A stretch of DNA of 64,000 nt from assembly GCA_017454945.1 (NCBI GenBank), contig JAFTCA010000010.1, forward strand, positions 254,427-318,426, written 5' to 3'. A program made the translations under genes and the position numbers. The notes beneath the pieces were generated by a model. The model did not search any database. It had not been told where the DNA came from and saw only the letters and a program-made list of their open reading frames with translations. Source of the stretch: Bacteroidales bacterium. GTDB lineage: Bacteria > Bacteroidota > Bacteroidia > Bacteroidales > WCHB1-69. Of this stretch, positions 8,246 to 16,275 are shown piece after piece. Position 1 is the first letter of the stretch; each line of letters opens with the position of its first letter.

Positions 8246-9519
8246 AACTTGAAGAAGTGGCGTTGTGCGCTGCGACAGCCCGTTTTGAAGAAGGAGACAT
8301 ATTCCAAGAATACATCCGTTGGGGAGGTTGGCTTTTCAAGTCCAAACAGGTGACATAATTCTGCAATTTGTTCAAAATTAGTCATTTCCACTTCACACGC
8401 TTTGTTTTTTTTCATGGTAAAAGCCATTCTGGTGCTGTCGGTATAGCTGGCGTTTTCTTCTCCGGGTAGGGTGGCTGGCAAAATCAGGTCGGCCACTTCT
8501 GCAGTTTCGTTGAGTTCATCCGTCTGAAGTACAACGAAGGATTCTTTTAATGCTTTCTCTATCAGTTGTTTGTTGCTGAAAGTAGCCAATGGGTTTTCTT
8601 GAAAAATGAGGCAGGTTTTAAAGTGGCCATCGAGCAGTTGTTGTTGCATATCCACGGGTTGGTGGGCGGGCTCACAACCATATAATTGTTTGGCAATCTG
8701 TATATTATCTTTATCAAAAGCATCTCCTCCCACATTCAGGTTCGGAAAGATTCCCATGTCGAAAAGTCCCTGTGAGTTGATATTTTCTTTAATGCCCAGC
8801 AAACCGGAAGATTGTTGTGCCTGAATGCCCGTCAGTAAGGCCAGATTATTCAATTCCTTAATGGTTTCTACCGAAGTGTTAGGCTCGAAATAGATGATGA
8901 CGGGGCAGGGGGCATTGAGGAATTTTTGCACAAAATCTTTCAGCTTTTCTTCTTCTATATGAGCTTGTTGCATTAAAATGCTAAGCTCGTAGGGCAGGAG
9001 AGAGGAGAGATAGGGTTCCAGATTTTTGGCCAGCCGTTCAACAAAAATGCCGCGCGTAAGCTGGTGTCGTACAATATAGAGATTGACGGCCTTGAAAAAT
9101 GCGCAAAAATCTTGTATATCAGCTTGTTCGGACAAATAAACAGTTTCAATGCCATTCTCTGCCAGCAGTTGGTTGATAAGTTGCAGTTGCGGGTGTGTGG
9201 CGTTGCGCTCAAAACCGAGGCAAAAGCTGTGGGTGGTTCCTGCCAGTTCGGCCAGCGGCACAATATCGTTCTTGTCGAAGCAGAAGGCACCGGGTCTTTC
9301 CAAGTATTCGAACGAGGCTAAAGCGTTGGTTTTAATGCCAATGCGCGCCCATTTTTGAATCAGGTAAAGCTCCTCGTTCGACATTTTTCCACCTGCAAAA
9401 ACAGCCGTCTCTTCGGGTTTGTGTTGTTGGATGTGGGAGCGAATTTGTTGGAAAGCCTCGTCAAAAGTTATTTTAACAAACTGATTGCCAGTCTTTTGAA
9501 GTGGGGTAAGAATTCTCAT
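8242..9519 (-). CDS. Shortened molybdopterin-oxidoreductase-like protein lacking the 4Fe-4S and C-terminal domains
   Basis: A 425-residue protein resembling the middle of formate-dehydrogenase/NuoG-type molybdopterin oxidoreductases. It starts MRILTPLQKTG, equivalent to the point just after the N-terminal 4Fe-4S domain, continues through KMSNEELYLIQKWAR and a dinucleotide-fold-like THPQLQLINQLL, and has the family segment NPLATFSNKQ followed by ETAEVADLILPATLPGEENASYTDS. There is no N-terminal Cys motif and no C-terminal molybdopterin-dinucleotide-binding domain. The upstream gene gldA ends 9 bases before its start, so no missing exon-like part is adjacent. It may be non-catalytic or pair with another subunit. 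Co-transcription with gldA is likely. Confidence 0.7.
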   Translation of the reverse strand: MRILTPLQKTGNQFVKITFDEAFQQIRSHIQQHKPEETAVFAGGKMSNEELYLIQKWARIGIKTNALASFEYLERPGAFCFDKNDIVPLAELAGTTHSFCLGFERNATHPQLQLINQLLAENGIETVYLSEQADIQDFCAFFKAVNLYIVRHQLTRGIFVERLAKNLEPYLSSLLPYELSILMQQAHIEEEKLKDFVQKFLNAPCPVIIYFEPNTSVETIKELNNLALLTGIQAQQSSGLLGIKENINSQGLFDMGIFPNLNVGGDAFDKDNIQIAKQLYGCEPAHQPVDMQQQLLDGHFKTCLIFQENPLATFSNKQLIEKALKESFVVLQTDELNETAEVADLILPATLPGEENASYTDSTRMAFTMKKNKACEVEMTNFEQIAELCHLFGLEKPTSPTDVFLEYVSFFKTGCRSAQRHFFKF

Positions 9520-9528
9520 GCCTACGCC

Positions 9529-10233
9529 TTATTTTTGGGTTAGTTCGTGGAATAAGTTTTCCAGACTCGCGCTGTCGCGGGGCAGTTTGTCGATGGTGGT
9601 GTCGGCTACAATGTTGCCATGGTTGATGATGATGACGCGGTCGCAAACGGCCTCCACTTCTTGCATGATATGGGTGGAGAGGAGGACGGTTTTGTTCTTG
9701 CCGTATTGCTTGATCAGGTTGCGGATTTCCACTAACTGGTTGGGGTCCAGTCCTGTAGTGGGCTCATCGAGAATCAGCACCTCAGGGTTGTGGATAATGG
9801 CTTGGGCGATGCCCACACGCTGTTTGTAGCCGCGCGAGAGGGCTCCTATTTTCTTATGCTGTTCCAGTTCCAATCCCGTCATTTTAATGACGCGGTCCAC
9901 TTCTGCGCCCACATTTTTCAAATGGTGTACGCCTGCTATAAACTCCAGAAACTCACGCACATACATGTCGTAATAGAGCGGATTGGCTTCCGACAGATAG
10001 CCCACTTTCTTACGCAGTTCGAGCGAGTCGTTCCAGATGTCGAGTCCGCAAACGGATACGTCGCCGCTGGTTGGAGGGAGGAAGCAGGTAATGATTTTCA
10101 TCATGGTGGATTTGCCGGCGCCGTTGGGGCCTAGAAAACCGACCACTTCGCCCTTTTTGATCTCAAAGCTGACATTGTTGAGGGCGTATTGTTTACCGTA
10201 GATTTTGGTTACGTTTTTGACTACTATAGACAT
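9529..10233 (-). CDS. gldA: GldA-like ABC transporter ATP-binding protein
   Basis: A 234-residue ABC ATPase. Walker A is GPNGAGKS (residues 35-42), the signature is a LSRGYKQRVG variant, Walker B is VLILDEPTTGLDP, and the switch His is in LLSTHIMQEVEA. The overall sequence follows GldA, the ATPase of the gliding-motility-associated GldAFG exporter of Bacteroidota, which also occurs in non-gliding species. The start at 10233 (MSIVVKNVTK) is preferred; a longer frame reads MYLC from the promoter TATCTTTG itself. No permease (gldF/gldG) is adjacent, so the partner is encoded elsewhere or the ATPase serves another exporter. Confidence 0.8.
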   Translation of the reverse strand: MSIVVKNVTKIYGKQYALNNVSFEIKKGEVVGFLGPNGAGKSTMMKIITCFLPPTSGDVSVCGLDIWNDSLELRKKVGYLSEANPLYYDMYVREFLEFIAGVHHLKNVGAEVDRVIKMTGLELEQHKKIGALSRGYKQRVGIAQAIIHNPEVLILDEPTTGLDPNQLVEIRNLIKQYGKNKTVLLSTHIMQEVEAVCDRVIIINHGNIVADTTIDKLPRDSASLENLFHELTQK

Positions 10234-10252
10234 GTTTCGTGCAATTGGAACG

Positions 10253-10282
10253 CAAAGATACAAAACAATTCATAATGCACAA
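10253..10282 (-). promoter_or_regulatory. Promoter of gldA, -33 TTG inside a heptamer repeat
   Basis: On the minus strand: TTG (10282-10280), an exact 19-base spacer, TATCTTTG (10260-10253). It precedes the gldA ATG by 19 bases. The TTG and most of the spacer belong to the heptamer tract at 10264-10298. Confidence 0.7.
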
Positions 10283-10298
10283 TTCACAATGCATAATT
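10264..10298. repeat. Degenerate heptamer tandem repeat (CAYAATK type)
   Basis: Five consecutive 7-base units of the form MAYAATK (AACAATT, CATAATG, CACAATT and so on) fill most of the gap between gldA and rdgB. The period is exactly 7 with one or two substitutions per unit. A related tract lies upstream of recQ at 48035. Confidence 0.75.
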
Positions 10299-10320
10299 AA
10301 TGTTTAGTGCTTCTACAAGG

Positions 10321-10902
10321 TTATTGGCAGCGGCTTTTGAGGAACTCCATCAGCTTTTGCATGGCGCGGCCGCGGTGGCTGATGGCGTTCTTTTCCTCTT
10401 CGCTCAGTTCGGCGAAGGTGAGGGGAGAGGAGAGGGGTCGGAACACGGGGTCGTAGCCGAAGCCGCTGGTGCCTTTACTTTCGGAGATGATTTCACCGTC
10501 CACGCGACCTTCGAAAAGATACTCCTGACCGTCTAATATCAAGGCAATGACGGTTTTGAAGCACGCCTCGCGCTGAGTCATGCCTTCCATCTCACGCAGC
10601 ACCTTTTGCACATTGTCTTGGTAGGTGCAGTGTTCGCCGGCATAGCGGGCCGAATAGACTCCCGGGCGGCCGTTGAGGGCGGCGATTTCGAGTCCCGTGT
10701 CATCGGCAAAGCAGTCGGTGTGGAAACGCTCGAACACGTAGCGGGCTTTCTGCAGCGCGTTGCCTTGCAGCGTGTCGGCGGTTTCGGGAATCTCTTCGTG
10801 AAAGTCCAGGTCGGTGAGTCCTACAATATGAAAACAGGCACCTGCGATTGCACGTGCCTCTTCCAGTTTGTGTTTGTTGTGTGTGGCAAATATCAATTTC
10901 AT
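10321..10902 (-). CDS. rdgB: RdgB/Ham1-family non-canonical purine NTP pyrophosphatase
   Basis: A 193-residue house-cleaning enzyme that hydrolyses XTP, dITP and ITP to monophosphates, keeping deaminated purines out of DNA and RNA. The N-terminus MKLIFATHNKHK carries the phosphate-binding TxxNxxK; FADDTGLEIAALNGRPGVYSARYAG and GFGYDPVF, then AELSEEEKNAISHRGRA, are all diagnostic. The start at 10902 places the family's usual first strand at the terminus, three codons inside a longer frame. It follows rpmF by 68 bases on the same strand and is probably the last gene of a yceD-rpmF-rdgB unit. Confidence 0.95.
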   Translation of the reverse strand: MKLIFATHNKHKLEEARAIAGACFHIVGLTDLDFHEEIPETADTLQGNALQKARYVFERFHTDCFADDTGLEIAALNGRPGVYSARYAGEHCTYQDNVQKVLREMEGMTQREACFKTVIALILDGQEYLFEGRVDGEIISESKGTSGFGYDPVFRPLSSPLTFAELSEEEKNAISHRGRAMQKLMEFLKSRCQ

Positions 10903-10970
10903 ACCCAACAAAATAAGAAAAGAGATGACACGCAGCGCGCATCATCCTTTTATGAGGTTATAAGTTGCGA

Positions 10971-11159
10971 TTATTGAGCGTCGCCACTAACTTCAATAGC
11001 CTGTTTGCCGCGGTAGTAGCCGCATTCAGGACAAATTCTGTGAGTCAGAATGGTGGCACCGCAGTGGCTGCAGGTAGTCAGCTGGGGAGCGGTGATAAAA
11101 TCGTGAGATCTTCTCTTATCTCTTCTTATAGCTGAGTGTCTTCTTTTGGGATTCGGCAT
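10971..11159 (-). CDS. rpmF: 50S ribosomal protein L32
   Basis: A 62-residue ribosomal protein. It starts MPNPKRRHSAIRRDKRRSH, the basic N-terminal L32 signature, and has a zinc-ribbon with two CxxC pairs (Cys30/Cys33 and Cys43/Cys46, in TCSHC and CPEC), so this is the zinc-binding form. It lies 18 bases downstream of yceD, the usual partner of rpmF across bacteria, where co-transcription is established. A short acidic tail ends the protein. Confidence 0.97.
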   Translation of the reverse strand: MPNPKRRHSAIRRDKRRSHDFITAPQLTTCSHCGATILTHRICPECGYYRGKQAIEVSGDAQ

Positions 11160-11177
11160 GATTATTATGTTTTAAAG

Positions 11178-11714
11178 TTAATCTAATTTTATGTTTTTCA
11201 GAGCTTCCCAGCGAGGATCCGTTTCGGGTTTCTTGTTGGAAAGATCTTCCAGTATTTTTATCATTTCAGGGTTACAGGAGGGCTTACCATCGATGTCGGG
11301 ATGAATAATCTGCTGAGGCAGAGCCAGCAGGATGGATTCGTAGATGAAGTGGAACAAATCCAGTTCGCTGTCGTTTTCGTTAATCATCCAGATGTCATCG
11401 TCCTCGGTGGAAGTCTTCTCTTCGGTGGGCACCAGGTTGACAACCAGATGCTCGTCAAAGTCGAGAGGCAGCTCCACAGGGTCGAGACAACGGTCACATG
11501 GAGCGGTGACTTTTCCGTTGAAATGGAACTTCAGGTCCATCATTTTCTCACTTTTTTCCATTTCAATCTGCACCTTTATCTCCCCGTCCTGTAACTGCGT
11601 GAGTTCTGAAATTTCAAAGAACGCTTTGTCGCAAGTCATTGAAAATGTATGATTTCCAATTTCTAAGCCGGCAATTCTCAGTTGATATTCCTTCTTTTTA
11701 TCCTCAGGTTTCAC
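11178..11714 (-). CDS. yceD: YceD family protein (DUF177), rpmF partner
   Basis: A 178-residue DUF177/YceD protein. The conserved core is present: a beta-rich N-terminal half leading to VTAPCDRCLDPVELPLDFDEHLVV, with the paired cysteines of CxxC, and the later acidic DLFHFIYESILLALPQQIIH. The family is linked to 23S rRNA metabolism or large-subunit assembly and is nearly always upstream of rpmF, as here. It begins MKPEDKKKEYQ, 18 bases after a TATATTTG promoter element, and is the first gene of the unit. Confidence 0.9.
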   Translation of the reverse strand: MKPEDKKKEYQLRIAGLEIGNHTFSMTCDKAFFEISELTQLQDGEIKVQIEMEKSEKMMDLKFHFNGKVTAPCDRCLDPVELPLDFDEHLVVNLVPTEEKTSTEDDDIWMINENDSELDLFHFIYESILLALPQQIIHPDIDGKPSCNPEMIKILEDLSNKKPETDPRWEALKNIKLD

Positions 11715-11732
11715 TTTTGTTTTTTAGGGCTG

Positions 11733-11740
11733 CAAATATA
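11733..11740 (-). promoter_or_regulatory. -7 element of yceD-rpmF-rdgB
   Basis: TATATTTG on the minus strand, 18 bases before the yceD ATG. No TTG at 17-23 bases is seen. Confidence 0.5.
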
Positions 11741-11835
11741 ATGTTTTTTTCATTAATATCATTATTTTCAAAATATTATTTTGATGTTATAGATTCAAAA
11801 AACAAAGAACAAAAAAGTTTTTAGTTGTTAGTAAT

Positions 11836-11863
11836 TTTTCACTTCTCACTGTTCACTACTCTC
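11836..11863. repeat. Degenerate heptamer tandem repeat (TTCAC type)
   Basis: Four 7-base units of the form TNYTCAC (TTTTCAC, TTCTCAC, then two variants) in the gap between yceD and uxaC. The same unit recurs at 26020-26050 and, in the opposite orientation, at 21580-21665. It is preceded by a TTAGTTG-like unit. Confidence 0.7.
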
Positions 11864-11902
11864 TTCAACAAATCAACATTTTCATAACTTAATAATTCTT
11901 CG

Positions 11903-11910
11903 TATTTTTG
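11903..11910 (+). promoter_or_regulatory. -7 element of uxaC
   Basis: TATTTTTG, 53 bases before the uxaC ATG. Transcription from it would place the heptamer tract 11919-11950 inside the 5' untranslated leader. Confidence 0.5.
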
Positions 11911-11918
11911 TAATTACC

Positions 11919-11950
11919 ATTTTGAATTTTGAACTTTGAATTCTGAATTT
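11919..11950. repeat. Degenerate heptamer tandem repeat (ATTTTGA type)
   Basis: Four and a half 7-base units (ATTTTGA twice, then ACTTTGA and ATTCTGA) immediately upstream of uxaC. A very similar tract lies at 49796-49830. Confidence 0.75.
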
Positions 11951-11963
11951 AACATTCCGCCTT

Positions 11964-13382
11964 ATGACACAGATAGTTAACACCATTGTGCATCCTGATT
12001 TTCTGTTGCAGAACGCCACTGGGCGCGACCTTTTTCATCGCTATGCCGAAAATATGCCCATCTTCGATTACCATTGCCATCTGCCGGCCGAGGAAATTTA
12101 CGAAGACCGCAAATTTGCCAATCTGACTCAAATCTGGCTGGCTGGCGACCATTACAAATGGCGCTTGATGCGTGCCAATGGTGTTCCAGAGGATTATATT
12201 ACGGGCAATGCGTCTGACTATGAGAAATTTATGAAATGGGCGGAGACCATTCCAGCAGCGCTGCGCAATCCCATCTACCATTGGACGCACCTCGAACTGA
12301 AGTTTCCCTTCGGCTGCAAGGAGTTGCTCAATCCTTCGACCGCCGAAAAAATCTATCGGCAGACCGAAGAGCAGTTGCAACAGGATGATTTCAGTGTGCG
12401 CGGACTGATGCGGAAATTCAATGTGAAGACCGCCTGCACCACCGACGACCCTGCCGACTCGCTCGAATTCCACGACAAGATTAAAGAATCAGGTTTTGAA
12501 ATCACCGTCTCTATGGCTTTCCGTCCTGATAAGGCAATGAATTTCAGCGATGTAGCTAAAATTAACACCTATATTGACAAGCTGGCGGCTGTGCAGAATG
12601 TGGGCATTGCCGATTACCAAACCTATTGCGATGTGCTCTATGCCCGCCATCAGTACTTCCACGACCATGGTTGCCGTCTGTCGGACCACGGCCTTGAGTT
12701 CCCGTTCCCCATACAGGTTTATTCGGAAGAACATGTAGCTCAGGTGTTTACAAAAGCGCGTATGGGCAAAGAGCTGACCACTGAAGAGCAAACGCAAATT
12801 ATGGCCAACTTGCTCTTTAAGTTCGCTTGCTGGAACTACGAGAAGGGTTGGGTACAGCAGTTCCATGTGGGTGCGTTGCGTGGCGTGAACAAACGCAAAC
12901 TGGCGCAGATAGGCGCCGACTGCGGTGTGGACTCTATTCACGATTTTTCGTACGCCCGCTCGATGGGGCTGTTCCTCAATAGATTGGAAGAGAATGGCAC
13001 GCTCACCAAAACCGTGCTCTACAATCTCAATCCACGCGACAATGCTGTACTGGCCACCATGATTGGCAACTTCCAGGATGGCAAGATTGCCGGCAAGATG
13101 CAGTATGGCCCCGCTTGGTGGTTCTTGGACAACAAGGACGGCATGGAGCAGCAGATGAACATTCTGTCGGCACAGGGCTTGCTGAGCCGCTTTATCGGCA
13201 TGACCACCGACTCGCGCAGTTTCCTGTCGTATTCGCGGCACGACTATTTCCGCCGCATCCTTTGCAACCTGTTGGGCAAGGATGTTGAAAGCGGCGAGAT
13301 TCCTTACGACGAGGAATTATTGAAAAATATGATTGAAGGCATTTGCTATAACAATGCCGCACAGTACTTTACGATGAAATAA
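11964..13382 (+). CDS. uxaC: Glucuronate isomerase
   Basis: A 472-residue uronate isomerase converting D-glucuronate to D-fructuronate and D-galacturonate to D-tagaturonate, the first step of uronate catabolism. Family features: FDYHCHLPAEEI with the metal-binding HxH near residue 33, TTDDPADSLEFH, WNYEKGWVQQFHVGALRGVN, and FIGMTTDSRSFLSYSRHDYFRR near the C-terminus. Length is normal (E. coli UxaC is 470). It is alone here: no uxuA, uxuB or transporter is adjacent. The gene ends tail-to-tail with the 13417 gene, with a palindrome between. Confidence 0.96.
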   Translation: MTQIVNTIVHPDFLLQNATGRDLFHRYAENMPIFDYHCHLPAEEIYEDRKFANLTQIWLAGDHYKWRLMRANGVPEDYITGNASDYEKFMKWAETIPAALRNPIYHWTHLELKFPFGCKELLNPSTAEKIYRQTEEQLQQDDFSVRGLMRKFNVKTACTTDDPADSLEFHDKIKESGFEITVSMAFRPDKAMNFSDVAKINTYIDKLAAVQNVGIADYQTYCDVLYARHQYFHDHGCRLSDHGLEFPFPIQVYSEEHVAQVFTKARMGKELTTEEQTQIMANLLFKFACWNYEKGWVQQFHVGALRGVNKRKLAQIGADCGVDSIHDFSYARSMGLFLNRLEENGTLTKTVLYNLNPRDNAVLATMIGNFQDGKIAGKMQYGPAWWFLDNKDGMEQQMNILSAQGLLSRFIGMTTDSRSFLSYSRHDYFRRILCNLLGKDVESGEIPYDEELLKNMIEGICYNNAAQYFTMK

Positions 13383-13389
13383 CATGGAC

Positions 13390-13414
13390 GGTGCCTTCGA
13401 CAGGCTCAGGCACC
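13390..13414. repeat. Dispersed palindrome with TTCGACAGGCTC loop
   Basis: GGTGCCT and AGGCACC form a perfect 7-bp stem around an 11-base loop containing TCGACAGGCTC. It lies between two convergent stops, so it could serve as a bidirectional terminator. A second member with different stem bases is at 49766-49788. Confidence 0.6.
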
Positions 13415-13416
13415 TG

Positions 13417-13965
13417 TTAATACACTGATTTTTGAGGAATGGCGTAGCGGTAGAATGCACGTCCTACTGTCTCGCCAACGGCTTGTAAAGCATCTCCAAT
13501 TAGGCGCAAATGAGTGCCGAAAATGCCATTCCTTTCCTCAACTTGTTTGGAAAACAGGGTTATTCCATTCTGGTCGGTAATGGATACAATGGCTTTAATA
13601 TGTGTTTTATGTTTGGAAAACAGACAAGTGGTAACTTGTAAAACTTTTACATGCAAGGTGTACGGATATTTTTGCATGGGGGAAATACGGTGAGGTGTGT
13701 TTCCTTGGAAGGCCTGTTGGTTGAAAGCGGTCATAAAGCGGTAACTGATGTCTTCGAGGCCTTCTTCCCAACGTGACTCATGTGCTATGAAAATCTCTAC
13801 TTCTTGTGCATTGATTGTCGCATTGGAGAAATCTATATCGTAGCTAAGAGCTTCTTCATTGGCAAATTGCGATAATGCTGACCAACTTTGATACGTATCA
13901 ACATTTTGGGCTGTTGCATAATTTATTGTAATACAACAAAATACAAGAAGTATTAACCGTTTCAT
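13417..13965 (-). CDS. Small exported protein of unknown function
   Basis: A 182-residue protein with a signal peptide (MKRLILLVFCCITINYATAQ). I do not recognise a domain; the mature part is mixed, with several short strands such as YTLHVKVLQVTT and KAIVSITDQNGITLF, suggesting a small beta-sandwich. The DQNGITLFSKQVEERNG stretch recalls envelope proteins of the phylum. The start at 13965 is chosen because a longer frame overlaps the end of der and buries the signal peptide. It follows der by 11 bases and is probably co-transcribed with it. Confidence 0.65.
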   Translation of the reverse strand: MKRLILLVFCCITINYATAQNVDTYQSWSALSQFANEEALSYDIDFSNATINAQEVEIFIAHESRWEEGLEDISYRFMTAFNQQAFQGNTPHRISPMQKYPYTLHVKVLQVTTCLFSKHKTHIKAIVSITDQNGITLFSKQVEERNGIFGTHLRLIGDALQAVGETVGRAFYRYAIPQKSVY

Positions 13966-13976
13966 AACTTTATAAT

Positions 13977-15284
13977 TTATGATTTCTTTCTGAAATAGAT
14001 TTCCATCGGAACCCCTGAGAAGTCCCATTTCTCGCGGATGCGGTTCTCGAGGAAGCGCTTGTAGCTGTCGGTGACATATTGCGGCAGGTTGCAGAAGAAG
14101 GCGAAGGCGGGGAATGGGGTGGGTAGTTGTGTTACATATTTGATTCTCACCACTTTATCCTTATTGATGGGCGGCGGTGTCTGTTGGATGATGGGCAACA
14201 GCTCATCGTTGAGAACCGAAGTGGGGATTTTGCGCTGGCGGTTCTGATATACTTGCACCGCCGATTCAAGCACTTTGTAGATGCGCTGCTTGTTGAGTAC
14301 GGAGGTGAAAATGATGGGCACATCGGAAAATGGGGCGATGCGGTTTTTCACCAGCTCCTCGTATTGCTTGTGTGTTTTGTTGTCCTTTTCTACCAAATCC
14401 CACTTGTTGAGCACCAAGACCACGCCTTTGCGGTTGCGCACAGTCAGGCTGAAGATGTTGATGTCTTGCGCGTCGAAGCCCGTGGAAGCATCTGCCATGA
14501 CAATGCAGACGTCGCTGTTTTCGATGGCTCTGATGGAGCGCATAACTGAGTAGAATTCGAGGTCTTCCTCCACTTTTTTCTTTTTGCGAAGTCCCGCTGT
14601 GTCAACCAGATAGAAGTCGAAGCCAAAACTGTTGTAGCGGGTGTAGATAGAGTCGCGGGTGGTTCCAGCGATGGGGGTGACGATATGGCGTTCGTAGCCA
14701 AGGAAAGTGTTGATAATGGACGACTTGCCCACATTGGGCTTGCCGGCGATGGTAATCTTCGGAATGTCGTCCAAATTCTCGTCGGCATCTTTTTTGAAAT
14801 GTTTCACCACTTCATCGAGCAGGTCGCCGGTGCCGCTGCCCGACACGGCCGAGATGGGAAATATGGTTTCGAGACCGAGCGCATAAAACTCGGTGTAATC
14901 CAAGAAGTTGGATGGGCTGTCGATTTTGTTGACCGCAAGGTAGAAGGGCTTCTTCGAGCGGCGCAGCATGTCGGCAATCTCCTCATCCAGAGGCGACAAG
15001 CCCTCGCGGCCGTCCACCACGAGCACAATCACGTCCGACTCGTCGATGGCGATGGCGGCCTGCTTGCGGATCTCCTTCTCGAAGATGTCGTCGCTGCCTA
15101 CCACGTAGCCGCCCGTGTCGATGACCGAGAAGTCGTAGCCGTTCCATTCCGACTTGCCGTAGTTGCGGTCGCGGGTCACCCCGGCGGTAGAGTCCACGAT
15201 GGCCTCTTTGGTCTTGGTCAGGCGGTTAAAAAGGGTTGATTTACCCACGTTGGGTCTGCCGACGAGTGAAAGTATGTTTCCCAT
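13977..15284 (-). CDS. der: Ribosome-assembly GTPase Der (EngA)
   Basis: A 435-residue tandem GTPase needed for 50S subunit assembly. The two G domains show GRPNVGKST near residue 8 and GKPNVGKSS near residue 180, each followed by DTGG or DTAG switch motifs and NKID or NKWD specificity motifs. The C-terminal KH-like domain ends in IREKWDFSGVPMEIYFRKKS. Both GTPase domains look intact. It follows yicC by 33 bases on the same strand. Confidence 0.97.
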   Translation of the reverse strand: MGNILSLVGRPNVGKSTLFNRLTKTKEAIVDSTAGVTRDRNYGKSEWNGYDFSVIDTGGYVVGSDDIFEKEIRKQAAIAIDESDVIVLVVDGREGLSPLDEEIADMLRRSKKPFYLAVNKIDSPSNFLDYTEFYALGLETIFPISAVSGSGTGDLLDEVVKHFKKDADENLDDIPKITIAGKPNVGKSSIINTFLGYERHIVTPIAGTTRDSIYTRYNSFGFDFYLVDTAGLRKKKKVEEDLEFYSVMRSIRAIENSDVCIVMADASTGFDAQDINIFSLTVRNRKGVVLVLNKWDLVEKDNKTHKQYEELVKNRIAPFSDVPIIFTSVLNKQRIYKVLESAVQVYQNRQRKIPTSVLNDELLPIIQQTPPPINKDKVVRIKYVTQLPTPFPAFAFFCNLPQYVTDSYKRFLENRIREKWDFSGVPMEIYFRKKS

Positions 15285-15317
15285 GATATTGTTGCTTAAA
15301 ATGGCTAAAAATGGCCG

Positions 15318-16190
15318 TTAAAGTATATTGGCGAGTTGTTCTTTGATTTTCTCCACTTCGTCTTTCATTTGCACCACGATTTGCTGGATATCGCTGTCGT
15401 TGCATTTGGAGCCGATGGTGTTGGTTTCGCGGCCCATTTCCTGCACGATGAAGCCCAGTTTTTTGCCGTTTGACTGGTTTTCGCGCATGGTTTCGAGGAA
15501 GTATTGACAATGTTTTTTCAGGCGCACTTTTTCTTCGGTGATGTCCAGTTTCTCGATGTAGAAAATGAGTTCTTGCTCCAGCCTGTTCGAGTCGAATCCG
15601 CCGGGCACGTTAAGGTCGTTGAGGGCGGCGGTGAACTTTTCGCGCAGACGGTCGATGCGTGGCTGCTCGAAGGGGACGATTTTATCGACAAAGCTGTTGA
15701 TGAGTCGCACGCGCTTTTCAAGGTCTATGGCCAGGGCGGCGCCTTCGCTGGTACGGTATTGGTTCACTTGGTCGCAAGTGGCGAGCAGGGCGGTGTGCAG
15801 TTGCTCCCACAGGTTTTCGCTTAGCATATCGTTGGCCGTCTTCATCACGTCGGGGATGCGGAGCACCTGACAAAAGATGTCACTTTCGACAGGGTTGCCA
15901 ACTTCTTTCGACAGGGCGGTCAGCTCGTCGAAGTAAGTCTTGGCCAACTGCTTGTCGATGGTCAGCGAGGCCTGTTCGTTTTTCTCGATGTAGATGACGA
16001 CATCAATTTTGCCGCGTTCGAGCTGTTGGGTCACCAGCGAGCGAATTTCATTTTCCTTCTCTTTGAAGATATTTGAGCATTTGGTGCTCAGGTCCAGCTG
16101 TTTGCTGTTGAGGGTTCTAATTTCTATTACGACGGATTTGCCTTCGCAAGTAAAGGTGCTCTTGCCGAATCCGGTCATTGATTTTATCAT
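15318..16190 (-). CDS. yicC: YicC/YloC family endoribonuclease
   Basis: A 290-residue YicC-family protein, now known as a metal-dependent endoribonuclease that acts on RNA and small RNAs. It has the signature start MIKSMTGFGKS, then VVIEIRTLNSKQLDLS, and the conserved C-terminal LGFIVQEMGRETNTIGSK. The start at 16190 is preferred to a longer frame whose extra 17 residues lie over the preceding terminator side. It is the first gene of a yicC-der unit. In many bacteria yicC sits next to gmk; that gene is not seen here. Confidence 0.92.
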   Translation of the reverse strand: MIKSMTGFGKSTFTCEGKSVVIEIRTLNSKQLDLSTKCSNIFKEKENEIRSLVTQQLERGKIDVVIYIEKNEQASLTIDKQLAKTYFDELTALSKEVGNPVESDIFCQVLRIPDVMKTANDMLSENLWEQLHTALLATCDQVNQYRTSEGAALAIDLEKRVRLINSFVDKIVPFEQPRIDRLREKFTAALNDLNVPGGFDSNRLEQELIFYIEKLDITEEKVRLKKHCQYFLETMRENQSNGKKLGFIVQEMGRETNTIGSKCNDSDIQQIVVQMKDEVEKIKEQLANIL

Positions 16191-16224
16191 AATCGCCTGA
16201 ATTATAGTGGTTTTCAAATAGCAC

Positions 16225-16256
16225 AAAAAAGGGTAACACAACGGTTACCCTTTTTT
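16225..16256 (-). terminator. Rho-independent terminator of the exbB-exbD-T9SS cargo operon
   Basis: A 13-bp stem, AAAAAAGGGTAAC with GTTACCCTTTTTT, around a 6-base loop. It starts 19 bases past the stop of the 16276 gene and ends the transcript on the minus strand. Confidence 0.88.
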
Positions 16257-16275
16257 GTAGTAGTTATGGTTGTAA

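Noticed and set aside
8242..9519. Full formate dehydrogenase or NuoG subunit
   Set aside because: The iron-sulphur and C-terminal cofactor domains are missing, so a full enzyme name is not supported.
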